This document shows, in pieces, positions 43,897 to 52,444 of a stretch of 64,000 nucleotides of DNA. The notes under the pieces were generated by a model that was not told where the DNA came from, made no database searches, and saw nothing but the letters and a program-made list of their open reading frames with translations. Each line of letters begins with the position of its first letter. Position 1 is the stretch's first letter. The stretch is from Roseiarcus sp035606915. Lineage in GTDB: Bacteria > Pseudomonadota > Alphaproteobacteria > Rhizobiales > Beijerinckiaceae. Location: assembly GCA_035606915.1 (NCBI GenBank), contig DATNDU010000084.1, positions 22,759 through 86,758 on the forward strand, given 5' to 3'. A program made the position numbers and the translations under genes.

Positions 43897-44639
43897 GGCG
43901 GCTTGCCGGGATGAAGGGGCTTCTGTTGCCGGCGCTGCTCATCGTGCTGGCCGAAATCGGCGCGCGCCTGCACGGGCCCAGCGACGTTATCGCGCCACCG
44001 AGCCAGGTGGTGTTCGCCTTCGGCGAGGCGATCCGTTCCGGCTCGCTCGTCTCGGCGACGCTCGACACGCTGATCGCCGCCTTCGGCGGTCTGGCGATCG
44101 GCGGCGCCATCGGGCTCGCCCTCGGCGTCGTGCTCGGCCTGTCGCGGACGCTCGATCGGGTGCTGGAATTGCCGGTGGAGGTGCTGCGGCCAATTCCCTC
44201 GGTGGCGGTGATTCCGGTGGCGCTGGTGGCGCTCGGCTTCGGCTACGGGCTGGAGATCGCCATCGTCGCCTTCGCCTGCGTCTGGCCGATGCTGATTTTC
44301 GCCCGCGCCGCGGTCGCCGGCGTCGAGCCGCGGCTGCTCGAGGTGGCGCGGGCGCTAAAACTGTCGCCGTGGGCGACGGTGACGAAAATCGTCGCCCCGG
44401 CGGCGTTGCCGAGCATCTTCGTCGCCTTCCGGCTGGCGGCGGGGGTGGCGCTGATCGTTGCCGTGACGGTGGAGATCGCCGTCAATCCGCAGGGCCTCGG
44501 CGCGGCGCTGATGACCTACGGGCAGGCGCTGCGGCCCGATATCACCATCGCCTTCCTGGTTTGGGTCGGCGTCGTCGGCTTCGCGCTCAACCAGGGCCTG
44601 CTGATCGCCGAGGCGCGGCTATTCCGGGGCCAGCGATGA
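43893..44639 (+). CDS. ABC importer permease 1
   Basis: 248 residues with about six membrane helices. RPIPSVAVIPVALVALGFGYGLEIAIVAFACVWPMLIFARAAVAGVEPRLLEVARALKLSP contains the EAA loop of the SsuC/TauC permease family (EPRLLEVARAL). It overlaps the ATPase and the second permease by four bases each. It would pair with permease 2 as a heterodimer, while many sulfonate-type importers have one permease gene. Confidence 0.92.
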   Translation: MRRLAGMKGLLLPALLIVLAEIGARLHGPSDVIAPPSQVVFAFGEAIRSGSLVSATLDTLIAAFGGLAIGGAIGLALGVVLGLSRTLDRVLELPVEVLRPIPSVAVIPVALVALGFGYGLEIAIVAFACVWPMLIFARAAVAGVEPRLLEVARALKLSPWATVTKIVAPAALPSIFVAFRLAAGVALIVAVTVEIAVNPQGLGAALMTYGQALRPDITIAFLVWVGVVGFALNQGLLIAEARLFRGQR

Positions 44640-45391
44640 AGGCGCTCGCCTGGCGGCTGGCGAGCCTCGGCGCGCTCGCCTTCTTCGTGCTGATCTGGAG
44701 CGTCATCGCGGCGCTCAAGATCGTGCCGCCGCTGTTCCTGCCGACGCCGGCGCGCACCTGGACGGCGCTGCTGCACGGCCTCTGGCATGGCGATCTCGCC
44801 TCGAAACTCGAAGGCACGCTGTCGCACATGCTGCTCGGCTGGCTCGTCGCTTCGCTGCTCGGCGTGGCGCTTGGCGCCATCATCGGCTCATCGGCGCGGG
44901 CGCGCGAATATATCGGGCCGACGCTCGAATTCCTGCGTCCGCTGCCCGCCTCGGCCATCATTCCGATTGCGATTACGATGTTCGGCCTGACGCCGTCGAT
45001 GGCGATCGGCGTCATCGCCTTCGGCTCGATCTGGCCGATGCTGCTGGCGACCGTACACGGCTTCGCCTATGTCGAGCCACGGTTGCTGGAGGTGGCGCGC
45101 GCGCTCAACATGTCGCGCCTCGCCGCCGCCTTCAAGATCGCCCTGCCCTCGGCGCTGCCCGACATTCTGGCCGGCTTGCGGCTCGGGCTGACGGTGGCGC
45201 TGATCCTGGCCGTGATCTGCGAGATGATCGCCGGGCTCGAAGGCCTCGGCTCCTGGGAATTGGTCGCCGCCCGCGCCTATCGCAGCCCCAACATATTCGC
45301 CGGCGTCATCCTGCTCGGAGCCATCGGCCTCATCGCCAATTCGGCGTTGTCGCTGATCGAGGCCCGTGCGCTGCGGTGGCGCAGGCGTTAA
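44636..45391 (+). CDS. ABC importer permease 2
   Basis: 251 residues, six membrane helices, with LEFLRPLPASAIIPIAITMFGLTPSMAIGVIAFGSIWPMLLATVHGFAYVEPRLLEVARALNMS as the EAA block. It is homologous to permease 1, from which it presumably arose by duplication. It is the last gene of the importer operon; a strong hairpin follows 50 bases after the stop. Confidence 0.92.
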   Translation: MKALAWRLASLGALAFFVLIWSVIAALKIVPPLFLPTPARTWTALLHGLWHGDLASKLEGTLSHMLLGWLVASLLGVALGAIIGSSARAREYIGPTLEFLRPLPASAIIPIAITMFGLTPSMAIGVIAFGSIWPMLLATVHGFAYVEPRLLEVARALNMSRLAAAFKIALPSALPDILAGLRLGLTVALILAVICEMIAGLEGLGSWELVAARAYRSPNIFAGVILLGAIGLIANSALSLIEARALRWRRR

Positions 45392-45439
45392 CGCGCGGCG
45401 CGATACGGCGGAATCTCCGACCCGCCGCGGCCTGCCGCT

Positions 45440-45470
45440 TCCCTCTCCCCGTTCTTCACGGGGAGAGGGA
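45440..45470. terminator. Strong hairpin between convergent genes
   Basis: TCCCTCTCCCCGT pairs perfectly with ACGGGGAGAGGGA over 13 bases with a TCTTC loop. There is no T run, so it may end transcripts with factor help or be a repeat; similar CCCTCTCCCC-ACGGGGAGAGGG elements recur between genes in many GC-rich genomes. It separates the importer operon from the chemoreceptor gene. Confidence 0.6.
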
Positions 45471-45489
45471 GGAACCCCAAGCGTGGTCG

Positions 45490-47457
45490 CTAGAACTCCG
45501 CCCAATCCGCATTGTTCTTTCCGCCAGCGAGAGCGAGCTTGGCCGGGCGCGGCGGCGGCGCGGCGGGTCGGACGAAAGCGTGCGGCGCGGCGGCCTTGAG
45601 ATCGCGACGCAGCCGCTCCTCGCCCGGCTCGCCGACGCGGAACTGCTCGACGAGCTTGGTCAGTTCGTTCATCTCCTGCGACAACGAATGGCTGGCGGCG
45701 GTGGATTCCTCCACCATCGTCGCGTTCTGCTGCGTCGATTGGTCCATCTGGCTGACGGCGGCGTTGATCTGTTGCAGACCGGTCGCCTGCTGCTGCGCGC
45801 CCGAGGCGATGTCGGCGACGACCTTGTTGATCTCCGAGACCTGCGAAATAATGCTCTCCAGCGCCTTGCCGCTCTCGGCGACGAGCTTGACGCCGGTCTC
45901 CACCTGCGCGCCGGAGTTCGAGACCAGCGCCTTGATCTCCTTGGCTGCCTCCGCTGAGCGCTGCGCCAGCGCCCTGACCTCGGAGGCGACCACTGCAAAG
46001 CCCCTGCCGGAATCGCCGGCCCGCGCCGCCTCCACCCCGGCGTTGAGCGCCAGCAGATTGGTCTGGAACGCGATCTCGTCGATGACGCCGATGATCTGGC
46101 CGATCTTGTTGGAGGAGTCGGCGATGGCGTCCATCGCCTCGACCGCCTTGCGCACGATGACCGCGCCCTTCTTGGCGTCGGAATCGGCGGACGCCACGAC
46201 TTCGGCGGCGTGCTGGGCGCCTTGCGCGGATTGCTTGAGCGTAGTGGTGATCTCCTCCAGCGCCGCGGCGGTCTCCTCCAGGCTCGCCGCCTGCTGCTCG
46301 GTGCGCTGCGACAGGTTGTCGGAGGCGGTGGAGATTTCGCGCGAGCTCGATTGGATCGCCCCGGTAGAGACGGCGACGGCGGCGAGCGCGGCGCGCAGTT
46401 TCGCAGCCGCGGCGTTGAAATCGTCGCGCACCTCGGCATAGTCGGCCGGGAAGTCTTGGTCGAGCTTGACCGTCAGGTTGCCGTCGGCCAGTCGCTTGAG
46501 GCTGTCGCGCAGCGCGTTCATCGCCGCGGTCTGCGTCTGCGCGGCGCCGGAGCGCTCGCCCGCCGTGTGTTCGCGCTCGACCTCAGTCGCCTTGCGCTCG
46601 GCCTCGATCTCGGCCTCGGCGCGGCGGCGCTCCAGAGCGCTTGCCTTGAACGCCTCGACGGCGTTCGCCATCTCGCCGATTTCGTCGCCGCGGCGGCGGC
46701 CGTCGATCTCGACCGTCAGGTCGCCATCGGCAACGGTCCGCATCTGGCCGGCAAGGCGCTTCAGCGGCCGCTCGACGCCGCTCGCCGTCAACCAGAACGA
46801 CACCGCGACCGCCGCCAGGGTGGCCAGCCCGCCGAGCCCGCCAAGCATGAACATCGCGTTTTGCGATTCCGCGCGCAGAGCGCGGGCCGAGCTTTGCTCC
46901 TCGGATTGCAGTTCGGCGGTGAGGGCTGTCAGGTCGGCGGTCAGTTCGCGCGCGGCGACGTCGGCCTCGGCGGCGAGCTTGACGGCGCGCCCGAGCTTCG
47001 CGGCGTCCTGCGGCTGCAACGGCTCTCCGGAGTCGAGTGCGGGAACGCCGAGACCCGCCTGATAGGCGGCGCTGGCGGTCTTCATCAGCCCCTGCACGCG
47101 CTCGGCGAGTTTGAGCGTCGCCTCGGCGTGCTGCGGCAGCAGGCCCGCCGCCTCCTGAAGCAGCGCCACCGCGGCGGGCGCCGATGCCTTGACGTCCTCG
47201 CTCGCCGCCCGGCCCGCCGGCGAATTGTCGTCGTTGAGCGCCGCGGCGTCGATCGCATAGGGAATTTGCACCACGAGGCGCCCGGCCTTGGCGATGTCCT
47301 CGGCGGCGAGACCGTGCTTTTCGATGATCTCGCTGGCGCTGCTGCTGACGTTGAAGAGGCGGCTGGCGCCGAACGCCACCATGCCGATGACGGTGAGCGC
47401 CATGAGGGCGAGCGGAATGAGGGATTTGGTGCGAAGTCTGAGATTGTCGATACGCAT
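45490..47457 (-). CDS. Methyl-accepting chemotaxis protein with CheR/CheB tether
   Basis: 655 residues. Membrane helices at about 13-33 and 205-228 flank a periplasmic four-helix sensor of about 170 residues. A HAMP domain (SGVERPLKRLAGQMRTVADGDL) is followed by a second HAMP-like helical piece (LKRLADGNLTVKLD). The signalling tip IGVIDEIAFQTNLLALNAGVEAARAGDSGRGFAVVASEVRALAQRSAEAAKEIK is intact. The C-terminal NADWAEF resembles the NWETF pentapeptide that tethers CheR and CheB. No che genes adjoin it; its ligand is unknown. Confidence 0.94.
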   Translation of the reverse strand: MRIDNLRLRTKSLIPLALMALTVIGMVAFGASRLFNVSSSASEIIEKHGLAAEDIAKAGRLVVQIPYAIDAAALNDDNSPAGRAASEDVKASAPAAVALLQEAAGLLPQHAEATLKLAERVQGLMKTASAAYQAGLGVPALDSGEPLQPQDAAKLGRAVKLAAEADVAARELTADLTALTAELQSEEQSSARALRAESQNAMFMLGGLGGLATLAAVAVSFWLTASGVERPLKRLAGQMRTVADGDLTVEIDGRRRGDEIGEMANAVEAFKASALERRRAEAEIEAERKATEVEREHTAGERSGAAQTQTAAMNALRDSLKRLADGNLTVKLDQDFPADYAEVRDDFNAAAAKLRAALAAVAVSTGAIQSSSREISTASDNLSQRTEQQAASLEETAAALEEITTTLKQSAQGAQHAAEVVASADSDAKKGAVIVRKAVEAMDAIADSSNKIGQIIGVIDEIAFQTNLLALNAGVEAARAGDSGRGFAVVASEVRALAQRSAEAAKEIKALVSNSGAQVETGVKLVAESGKALESIISQVSEINKVVADIASGAQQQATGLQQINAAVSQMDQSTQQNATMVEESTAASHSLSQEMNELTKLVEQFRVGEPGEERLRRDLKAAAPHAFVRPAAPPPRPAKLALAGGKNNADWAEF

Positions 47458-47612
47458 GCGTCAGGTTCCCGGGCGCACGGCTTCGCGTTCGCCACCGCGC
47501 TGTGTTCAGGCGCCCAAGCGTCGGCGCGCCGACGTTGAAGGGCGCGGCTGCTCACCGCGTCGGCGCGAATCCGGCCGTGAATTCAACTTATGGTTGTGAA
47601 GTAAAGCTCGGG

Positions 47613-48116
47613 TTAATCACCGCCGCCCGGCCCTTGCAATTCGTCGACCGCGCGCAGCATCCGCGCGACATAATCCTGCAAAGCGGCGCGCTCGGGGCCG
47701 GAGAACCCTTCGAGCAGCCGCCGCTCGCGCACTCTGGCCGCCTCGGCCAGCAGATCGTGGAGCCTCAGACCCTCGGGCGTCAGCGCCAGCACGCTGCGCC
47801 GACGCGATGGCGCCTCGCCGCTCGCCTCCACCAGCCCGGCCTCGCGCAGATCGCGCAGCGAGCGGCTGACCGCCGCCTTGTCGAGCCCGGTCGATTCGGC
47901 GATGCGCACCGGCGCGATCCACGGCTCGGCGGCGATGAGCGCCATGATGCGCCAATCGGTGACGCCGACGCCGAAGCGCGGCCGGTAGCTCGCCGAGGCG
48001 GTGGCGCTGATCTTCTGCGCCAGCAGCGTGATCGCGGCGGGTGTGAAGGAGCGCAGATCCAAGGCGCTCGGCGAGCGGCGATCGGGCCTCGGACGCGGCG
48101 AGCGGGGCTTGAGCAC
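47613..48116 (-). CDS. MarR family transcriptional regulator
   Basis: 167 residues from a GTG start. The winged helix has VTDWRIMALIAAEPWIAPVRIAESTGLDKAAVSRSLRDLREAGLVEAS followed by the wing RRRSVLALTPEG. The N-terminus has a proline/arginine-rich extension of about 20 residues before the dimerisation helix. MarR proteins often respond to phenolic compounds. The gene lies alone between a chemoreceptor and flagellar genes and its target cannot be read from context. Confidence 0.88.
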   Translation of the reverse strand: MLKPRSPRPRPDRRSPSALDLRSFTPAAITLLAQKISATASASYRPRFGVGVTDWRIMALIAAEPWIAPVRIAESTGLDKAAVSRSLRDLREAGLVEASGEAPSRRRSVLALTPEGLRLHDLLAEAARVRERRLLEGFSGPERAALQDYVARMLRAVDELQGPGGGD

Positions 48117-48267
48117 GGACGCCTTCTTTCGTTCTGACAGCGCGGCCGCTTATGGCGCATCGGCGCTGTGTTGTCTTGCACGCAAAGTTGACGAACCTCG
48201 ATTCTGTTGACAAATCAACTTGTGGCGCCCGGCAAGCAGGACGCCCATTGCCGCCGATCGCTGAAGC

Positions 48268-48591
48268 TCACCCCGGCACGCCGTAATAGCGCCCCTTGAG
48301 CGCCACGCGGTCGCTGGTCTTCAGCGCCGCCGGCGCGACGTGGGTCAGCCGCCGCGCGCCGATCAGCCGCTCGCGCCGCCACGCCAGCGCCGCCGTCGCC
48401 AATTCGCCCGTCAGATCGATATGCAGCCCGAATTGCGCCGGCACGCCGCAATTTCTCGCCAGCAGCAGGCGCAAGCCCGACGAGGACATGTCGAGGATCA
48501 ACGCCTCGCAGAGAAAGCCGCCGGCGCTGTCGATGAGCTTGGCCGATTGCAGCCGCGTGCGCCGCCGCGCCGCGCCGCGCGCCTCGCTCAT
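48268..48591 (-). CDS. Single-domain PilZ protein at the end of the flagellar cluster
   Basis: 107 residues. GAARRRTRLQSAKLI gives the basic RxxxR-type motif and LILDMSSSGLRLLLARN the DxSxxG motif; the rest fits one PilZ barrel. It overlaps the upstream gene by four bases and lies downstream of flhB on the same strand, so it is likely in the motA-flhB operon. By analogy with YcgR-type brakes it could tie c-di-GMP to flagellar function, but this is inference. Confidence 0.8.
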   Translation of the reverse strand: MSEARGAARRRTRLQSAKLIDSAGGFLCEALILDMSSSGLRLLLARNCGVPAQFGLHIDLTGELATAALAWRRERLIGARRLTHVAPAALKTSDRVALKGRYYGVPG

Positions 48592-48989
48592 GACAGCCGC
48601 GCGGCGGCGATCGCCTGACGCAGCCGGTCGGAACTGCGCGGGTCGTCCTCATCGTCAACCAGCACCTCGACGACCTCCACCGCCGCCCGGCTGCCGCCGA
48701 GGATGAGCCGGAAGAACGCCGTCACCCGGTCGTGGCTGAACTCCATGTCGAGGCTGACGCTCGGCGTCGAGCCCCAGCCGAGCGCGCAATCGGCGTTGAG
48801 CCCGTAACGCAGCGCCCCCTTCTTGAAGAACAATTCGCTGGAGGAGTTGACGAGGTCGGAGATATTGGCCGCCTGCTCGCCGCGCACCAGCAGAATGAAT
48901 TCCGTGGGGTCGGACAGCCGCAATTCGGTGGCGACGTCGACGATGGCGTCAGCCAGCGCCTTCTCGTGCTCAGCCAAAGCGCTTTCCAT
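48588..48989 (-). CDS. Conserved hypothetical protein of the flagellar cluster
   Basis: 133 residues, not recognised. No signal or membrane segment. Notable are TEFILLVRGEQAANISDLVNSSSELFFKKGALRYG, then SVSLDMEFSHDRVTAFFRLILGGSRAAVEVVEVLVDDE, an alternating pattern suggesting an alpha/beta fold. The ATG at 48989 follows GGAGGGAGA well; an upstream start at 49016 would overlap flhB. It is between flhB and the PilZ gene with a four-base overlap to the latter, so joint function with one of them is likely. Confidence 0.65.
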   Translation of the reverse strand: MESALAEHEKALADAIVDVATELRLSDPTEFILLVRGEQAANISDLVNSSSELFFKKGALRYGLNADCALGWGSTPSVSLDMEFSHDRVTAFFRLILGGSRAAVEVVEVLVDDEDDPRSSDRLRQAIAAARLS

Positions 48990-49012
48990 GTCGCTCTCCC
49001 TCCGATCCCCAG

Positions 49013-50104
49013 TCAATTAAGCCTCCGCCGACTGAGCGGCCAGGCGGCGCGCTTGGATTGGATGAGATGCACGATCTCGGCCACCGCGCGATAGAACTCC
49101 GCCGGGATCACCGCATCGACCGCCACCGCGTCGTAGAGCGAACGCGCCAGCGGCTTGTCCTCGATGATCGGGATGTCGTGCTCGATGGCGACTTGCCTGA
49201 TCTTCAGCGCCAGCAGATCGACGCCCTTGGCCAGCACCGTCGGCGCGCCGCCCTCGGTGCGCACGTAGCGCATGGCGATGGCGTAATGGGTGGGATTGAC
49301 GATCACCATCGTCGCCTTCGGCACGTTCTTCATCATGTTGCGCCGCGAGCGGTCGAGCCGCAGCGAGCGCAGGCGCGCCTTCAGCATGCGGTCGCCTTCG
49401 GCCTGGCGGACCTCCTCCTTCACCTCATGCCGGCTCATGCGCTGGTCGCGCCGCCAGTGAATGCGCGTCCATGCGAAGTCGGCGCCTGAGATGACGAGCA
49501 CGGCGAGCGTGATCGCCGTCGTCGAACCGACGATCAGCGACATCAGCCGCCCCGGCAGCGCGGCGACATCGACGAACATGGCGTCCATCAGCGCCAAGCG
49601 CTGCGAGGCGACCAGCGCGCCGACGACGCCGGCCACCACCGCCAGCTTCAGCGCGCTCTTGCCGAACTCCGTCCAGCCGCGCGGCCCGAACAGCCGAGCC
49701 AGGCCGGAGAACGGCGACAGGCGCTGGAAATCGGGGGCGATGCGGTTGAGGACGATGCGCGGCGGGTTCTGCAACACCGAGCCGCCGACGCCGAAGGCCA
49801 TCAACAGCAACACCGCCGGCCCCAGGAACCGCGCCATGATCGCCGCCACCGCCTTCAGCAGCAGTTCGGCGTCGCCGCCGGTGCGCAACCGCCAGCCCGA
49901 GGGATCGTCGAGGAAATGCACGATCGCCGCCACCAGGTTCGGCGTCGTCGACGGCAGCACGTAGATCTTGATCAACAGATAAGCAACCAGAGAGGCGAGA
50001 AAGGCGACCTCGCGCGACAGCGGCGTGTTGCCGCGTTCGATGGCGTCGGCGAGGCGCTTTTCTGTCGGCTCTTCTGTCTTGTCTTCGTCGCTGTCGTCAG
50101 CCAT
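49013..50104 (-). CDS. flhB: Flagellar export apparatus protein FlhB
   Basis: 363 residues. The start DDSDEDKTEEPTEKRLADAIERGNTPLSREV is typical, four membrane helices follow, and the autocleavage site NPTH (270-273) is intact with NPTHYAIAMRY. FlhB switches the export gate from rod/hook to filament substrates. It lies 14 bases after fliG on the same strand and 24 bases before the hypothetical gene. Confidence 0.96.
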   Translation of the reverse strand: MADDSDEDKTEEPTEKRLADAIERGNTPLSREVAFLASLVAYLLIKIYVLPSTTPNLVAAIVHFLDDPSGWRLRTGGDAELLLKAVAAIMARFLGPAVLLLMAFGVGGSVLQNPPRIVLNRIAPDFQRLSPFSGLARLFGPRGWTEFGKSALKLAVVAGVVGALVASQRLALMDAMFVDVAALPGRLMSLIVGSTTAITLAVLVISGADFAWTRIHWRRDQRMSRHEVKEEVRQAEGDRMLKARLRSLRLDRSRRNMMKNVPKATMVIVNPTHYAIAMRYVRTEGGAPTVLAKGVDLLALKIRQVAIEHDIPIIEDKPLARSLYDAVAVDAVIPAEFYRAVAEIVHLIQSKRAAWPLSRRRLN

Positions 50105-50117
50105 TCGGGTCTCGCTC

Positions 50118-51158
50118 TCAGGCCGCCGCCATGCCGTCGTGGATTTCGTTCGACGGCAACTCCAGTTCGCCGCGCTGCGCCATCGCCAGCACGATCTTGA
50201 CCACCTCGCGGCGCGCCTTGACGATCTCGGGCGGCGGCGCGTTCATCGGCGCGGCGAGTTCGCTTTCGACCAGACGGCGCGAGCGCTGCGCCATCGCCGT
50301 CAGCGCCGCCTCGCGGAACTCGGCGTCGGTGCCGCGCAGCGCCATGACGACGAGATCGGTCGTCAACTTGTCGAACAGCATCGCGCGGCCGCGCTGCGAC
50401 AGCCGCGGCAGATCGAAGAACGAGAACAGCAGCGAGCGCACCGCCCTTGCGTCCTGCGGCCGCGCGGTTTCGAGGGCCTTCATCACGTCGTCGGCGTCGG
50501 CAGGCTCCAGGCCGTTGATGATGTCGGCGATCCGCGTGCGGGCCTCATCCGCGGAACCTCCCGTCGCGCCGCCAAGGAGCACGTGACGCAGGCTGCGCTC
50601 CAGCACGATCAGCGCCTCCGGGGTGATCGGCGGCGGCGCGATGAGCTTGACCAGCGTCGCGTTGCGCATGTCGCGCGGCAGTGCGGCGACGAGGCGCGAG
50701 GTGAGTTGCGGATCGAGGCGCGACAGAATGTAAGTGACGATGAGCGGATGCTCGTCGGCCAGGAACATCGACAGGAATTTCTCCGGCAGCGTCGCGACGC
50801 CTTTCCAGACGTCGACCGGCCCGGTCTCGAGCGCCGATTCCAGATAGCTGGCGACGAGATCGGGAGTGACCGCGTTGCCGACGAGATCGCGCGCCTGCGC
50901 CTCGTCGCCATGCAACCCGGAGCCGTCGATGAAATCGCGCTGGAAGCGCTCAACCAGCGCGTCGAGCGCGGCGTGCGGCACGCTGCCGAGGCGGGCGGCC
51001 GCGACCGTCACCTCGCGCAACTCGTGCGGCGAGAAATGACGCAGCAGCGATTGCGCGATAGGGCGGTCCATCGCCAGCAGCAGCGCCGCGGCGCGCTGCG
51101 CGCCGCCCATCGCATCGGCACTCGTCAGCGCCGTGACGGCGAAGGTCTCGTCGCTCAC
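50118..51158 (-). CDS. fliG: Flagellar motor switch protein FliG
   Basis: 346 residues from a GTG overlapping the fliN stop (GTGA). The N-terminal and middle domains have GGAQRAAALLLAMDRPIAQSLLRHFSPHELREVTVAAARL and KFLSMFLADEHPLIVTYILSRLDPQLTSRLVAALP (EHPQ-like motif as EHPL). The C-terminal torque domain has a charge-bearing helix with DLPRLSQRGRAMLFDKLTTDLVVMALRG. It forms part of the C-ring with FliM and FliN and interacts with MotA. A GTG-based longer frame upstream lies inside fliN and was rejected. Confidence 0.94.
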   Translation of the reverse strand: MSDETFAVTALTSADAMGGAQRAAALLLAMDRPIAQSLLRHFSPHELREVTVAAARLGSVPHAALDALVERFQRDFIDGSGLHGDEAQARDLVGNAVTPDLVASYLESALETGPVDVWKGVATLPEKFLSMFLADEHPLIVTYILSRLDPQLTSRLVAALPRDMRNATLVKLIAPPPITPEALIVLERSLRHVLLGGATGGSADEARTRIADIINGLEPADADDVMKALETARPQDARAVRSLLFSFFDLPRLSQRGRAMLFDKLTTDLVVMALRGTDAEFREAALTAMAQRSRRLVESELAAPMNAPPPEIVKARREVVKIVLAMAQRGELELPSNEIHDGMAAA

Positions 51159-51457
51159 GCTTTGGGCGCCCCGACGATCTCGGTCAACGATACGCCGTAG
51201 CGCGCGTTGTCCTCGTCGACCACCACCACCTCGCCGCGCGCCACCACGCGCCCGTTGCACAGCACGCTGACGGCTGAGCCGACCTTCTGGTCGAGCGTGA
51301 TGACCGCGCCGCGGCCGAGCTTCATCAGCTTGGCCACCGGCATCGAGGTTTCGCCGAGCACCACCTGCACGGTGACGGGAATCGACAGGATGGCGTCGAG
51401 GCTCGGCGCCAACCCCGCGCCGATGTCGCCGTCCTCGACTTCAGAGCTGGTATCCAT
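51155..51457 (-). CDS. fliN: Flagellar motor switch protein FliN
   Basis: 100 residues. The SpoA domain is complete: LDAILSIPVTVQVVLGETSMPVAKLMKLGRGAVITLDQKVG and a final VARGEVVVVDEDNARYGVSLTEIVG. The N-terminal extension of about 20 acidic residues is short for the family. It lies between fliM and fliG in the usual Hyphomicrobiales order, overlapping fliG by four bases. Confidence 0.95.
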   Translation of the reverse strand: MDTSSEVEDGDIGAGLAPSLDAILSIPVTVQVVLGETSMPVAKLMKLGRGAVITLDQKVGSAVSVLCNGRVVARGEVVVVDEDNARYGVSLTEIVGAPKA

Positions 51458-51495
51458 GAGTCAGATGATCTCCGCAAATCTGGGTAGCCACGGGG

Positions 51496-52440
51496 TCACG
51501 GCGACGCTGATGTCGCGGGATAGGGGCCCTCGACGGGCCGGGCGATGATGTCCTCGACCTCCAGCGCGTAACGCCCGCCGCGCTCGCCGAGGCTGCAAAC
51601 AAACACGCCGCGCTCGCCGCTCTCGATGCGCACCCTGCCCTGACCGCCGTCGGCGAGCGGCAGCACATGGCCAACCCTCAGCCCCGAGACGTCGGCGAGG
51701 CTCATCTGGAACTCGTCCAGTATGGCGGTCAGCGTCAGGCTCGATTCTGTGACGCGCCGCTCCATGCGGCTCGACCATGCGGGATCGAGTTTGGCCGCGC
51801 CCGGCGCTGGCCCGAGCGCGAAGGCGGCCATCAGCGCGGTGAGGAAGGGATGCGGCAACACCATGGTGACGCCGAAAGCGCCCGACGGCGCCTTGACCGT
51901 CACTGGCGCCAGCAGCGACGGCGCGTCCTTCGGCCCAAGCAGCGCATCGTCCTCCAGCGCCTCGCAGGTCTCCACCGCCAGCTCGAAATCGGCCACCGGC
52001 GCGAAGGCGTCGCGCAGCGCCTCGGCCAGCGCCTCGCCGACTTCGCCGATCATGCGCATCTCCAGCGGCGTCGGCGTCTGCGGCGGCTCCGGCGCGTCCG
52101 AATCATTGGCGGCCTCGAAGCCGAACATCGCGGCGATCAACAGCGGCACGAGACCGCCCTCGAACAACACCGCGATGCGCGCGTCGAGCGTCGCGCTGTA
52201 GAGCGCCACCGACGGCTGGCCGACGTGCTCGGTGAGCGCGGCGAACATATTGGCGTTGCGCGACGGCTCGGCTGCGGCGCTGAACAACGCGCCGAAGGTC
52301 GCGCCGAGCCGTTCGCCGGCGCGCTCCGAAAAGCGCGCCATCGAGGCGCGGAATTGCGGCGTCTTCTCGATGGGGTGCGTCGAGTTGACTTGTCTGCTCT
52401 CGCGCAGCCAACTGCCGCGGTCGCCGCCGGTTCGCGCCAT
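51496..52440 (-). CDS. fliM: Flagellar motor switch protein FliM (divergent alphaproteobacterial type)
   Basis: 314 residues. The middle CheC-like domain and the C-terminal SpoA-like domain (RVTESSLTLTAILDEFQMSLADVSGLRVGHVLPLADG, RIESGERGVFVCSLGERGGRYALEVEDII) are recognisable. Primary similarity to E. coli FliM is low, and the CheY-binding N-terminal peptide is not obvious, as usual in this order. The call relies on position between motA and fliN plus the C-terminal domain. ATG 52440 has GGAGG 12 bases upstream, and the gene follows the motA stop. Confidence 0.88.
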   Translation of the reverse strand: MARTGGDRGSWLRESRQVNSTHPIEKTPQFRASMARFSERAGERLGATFGALFSAAAEPSRNANMFAALTEHVGQPSVALYSATLDARIAVLFEGGLVPLLIAAMFGFEAANDSDAPEPPQTPTPLEMRMIGEVGEALAEALRDAFAPVADFELAVETCEALEDDALLGPKDAPSLLAPVTVKAPSGAFGVTMVLPHPFLTALMAAFALGPAPGAAKLDPAWSSRMERRVTESSLTLTAILDEFQMSLADVSGLRVGHVLPLADGGQGRVRIESGERGVFVCSLGERGGRYALEVEDIIARPVEGPYPATSASP

Positions 52441-52444
52441 GACG

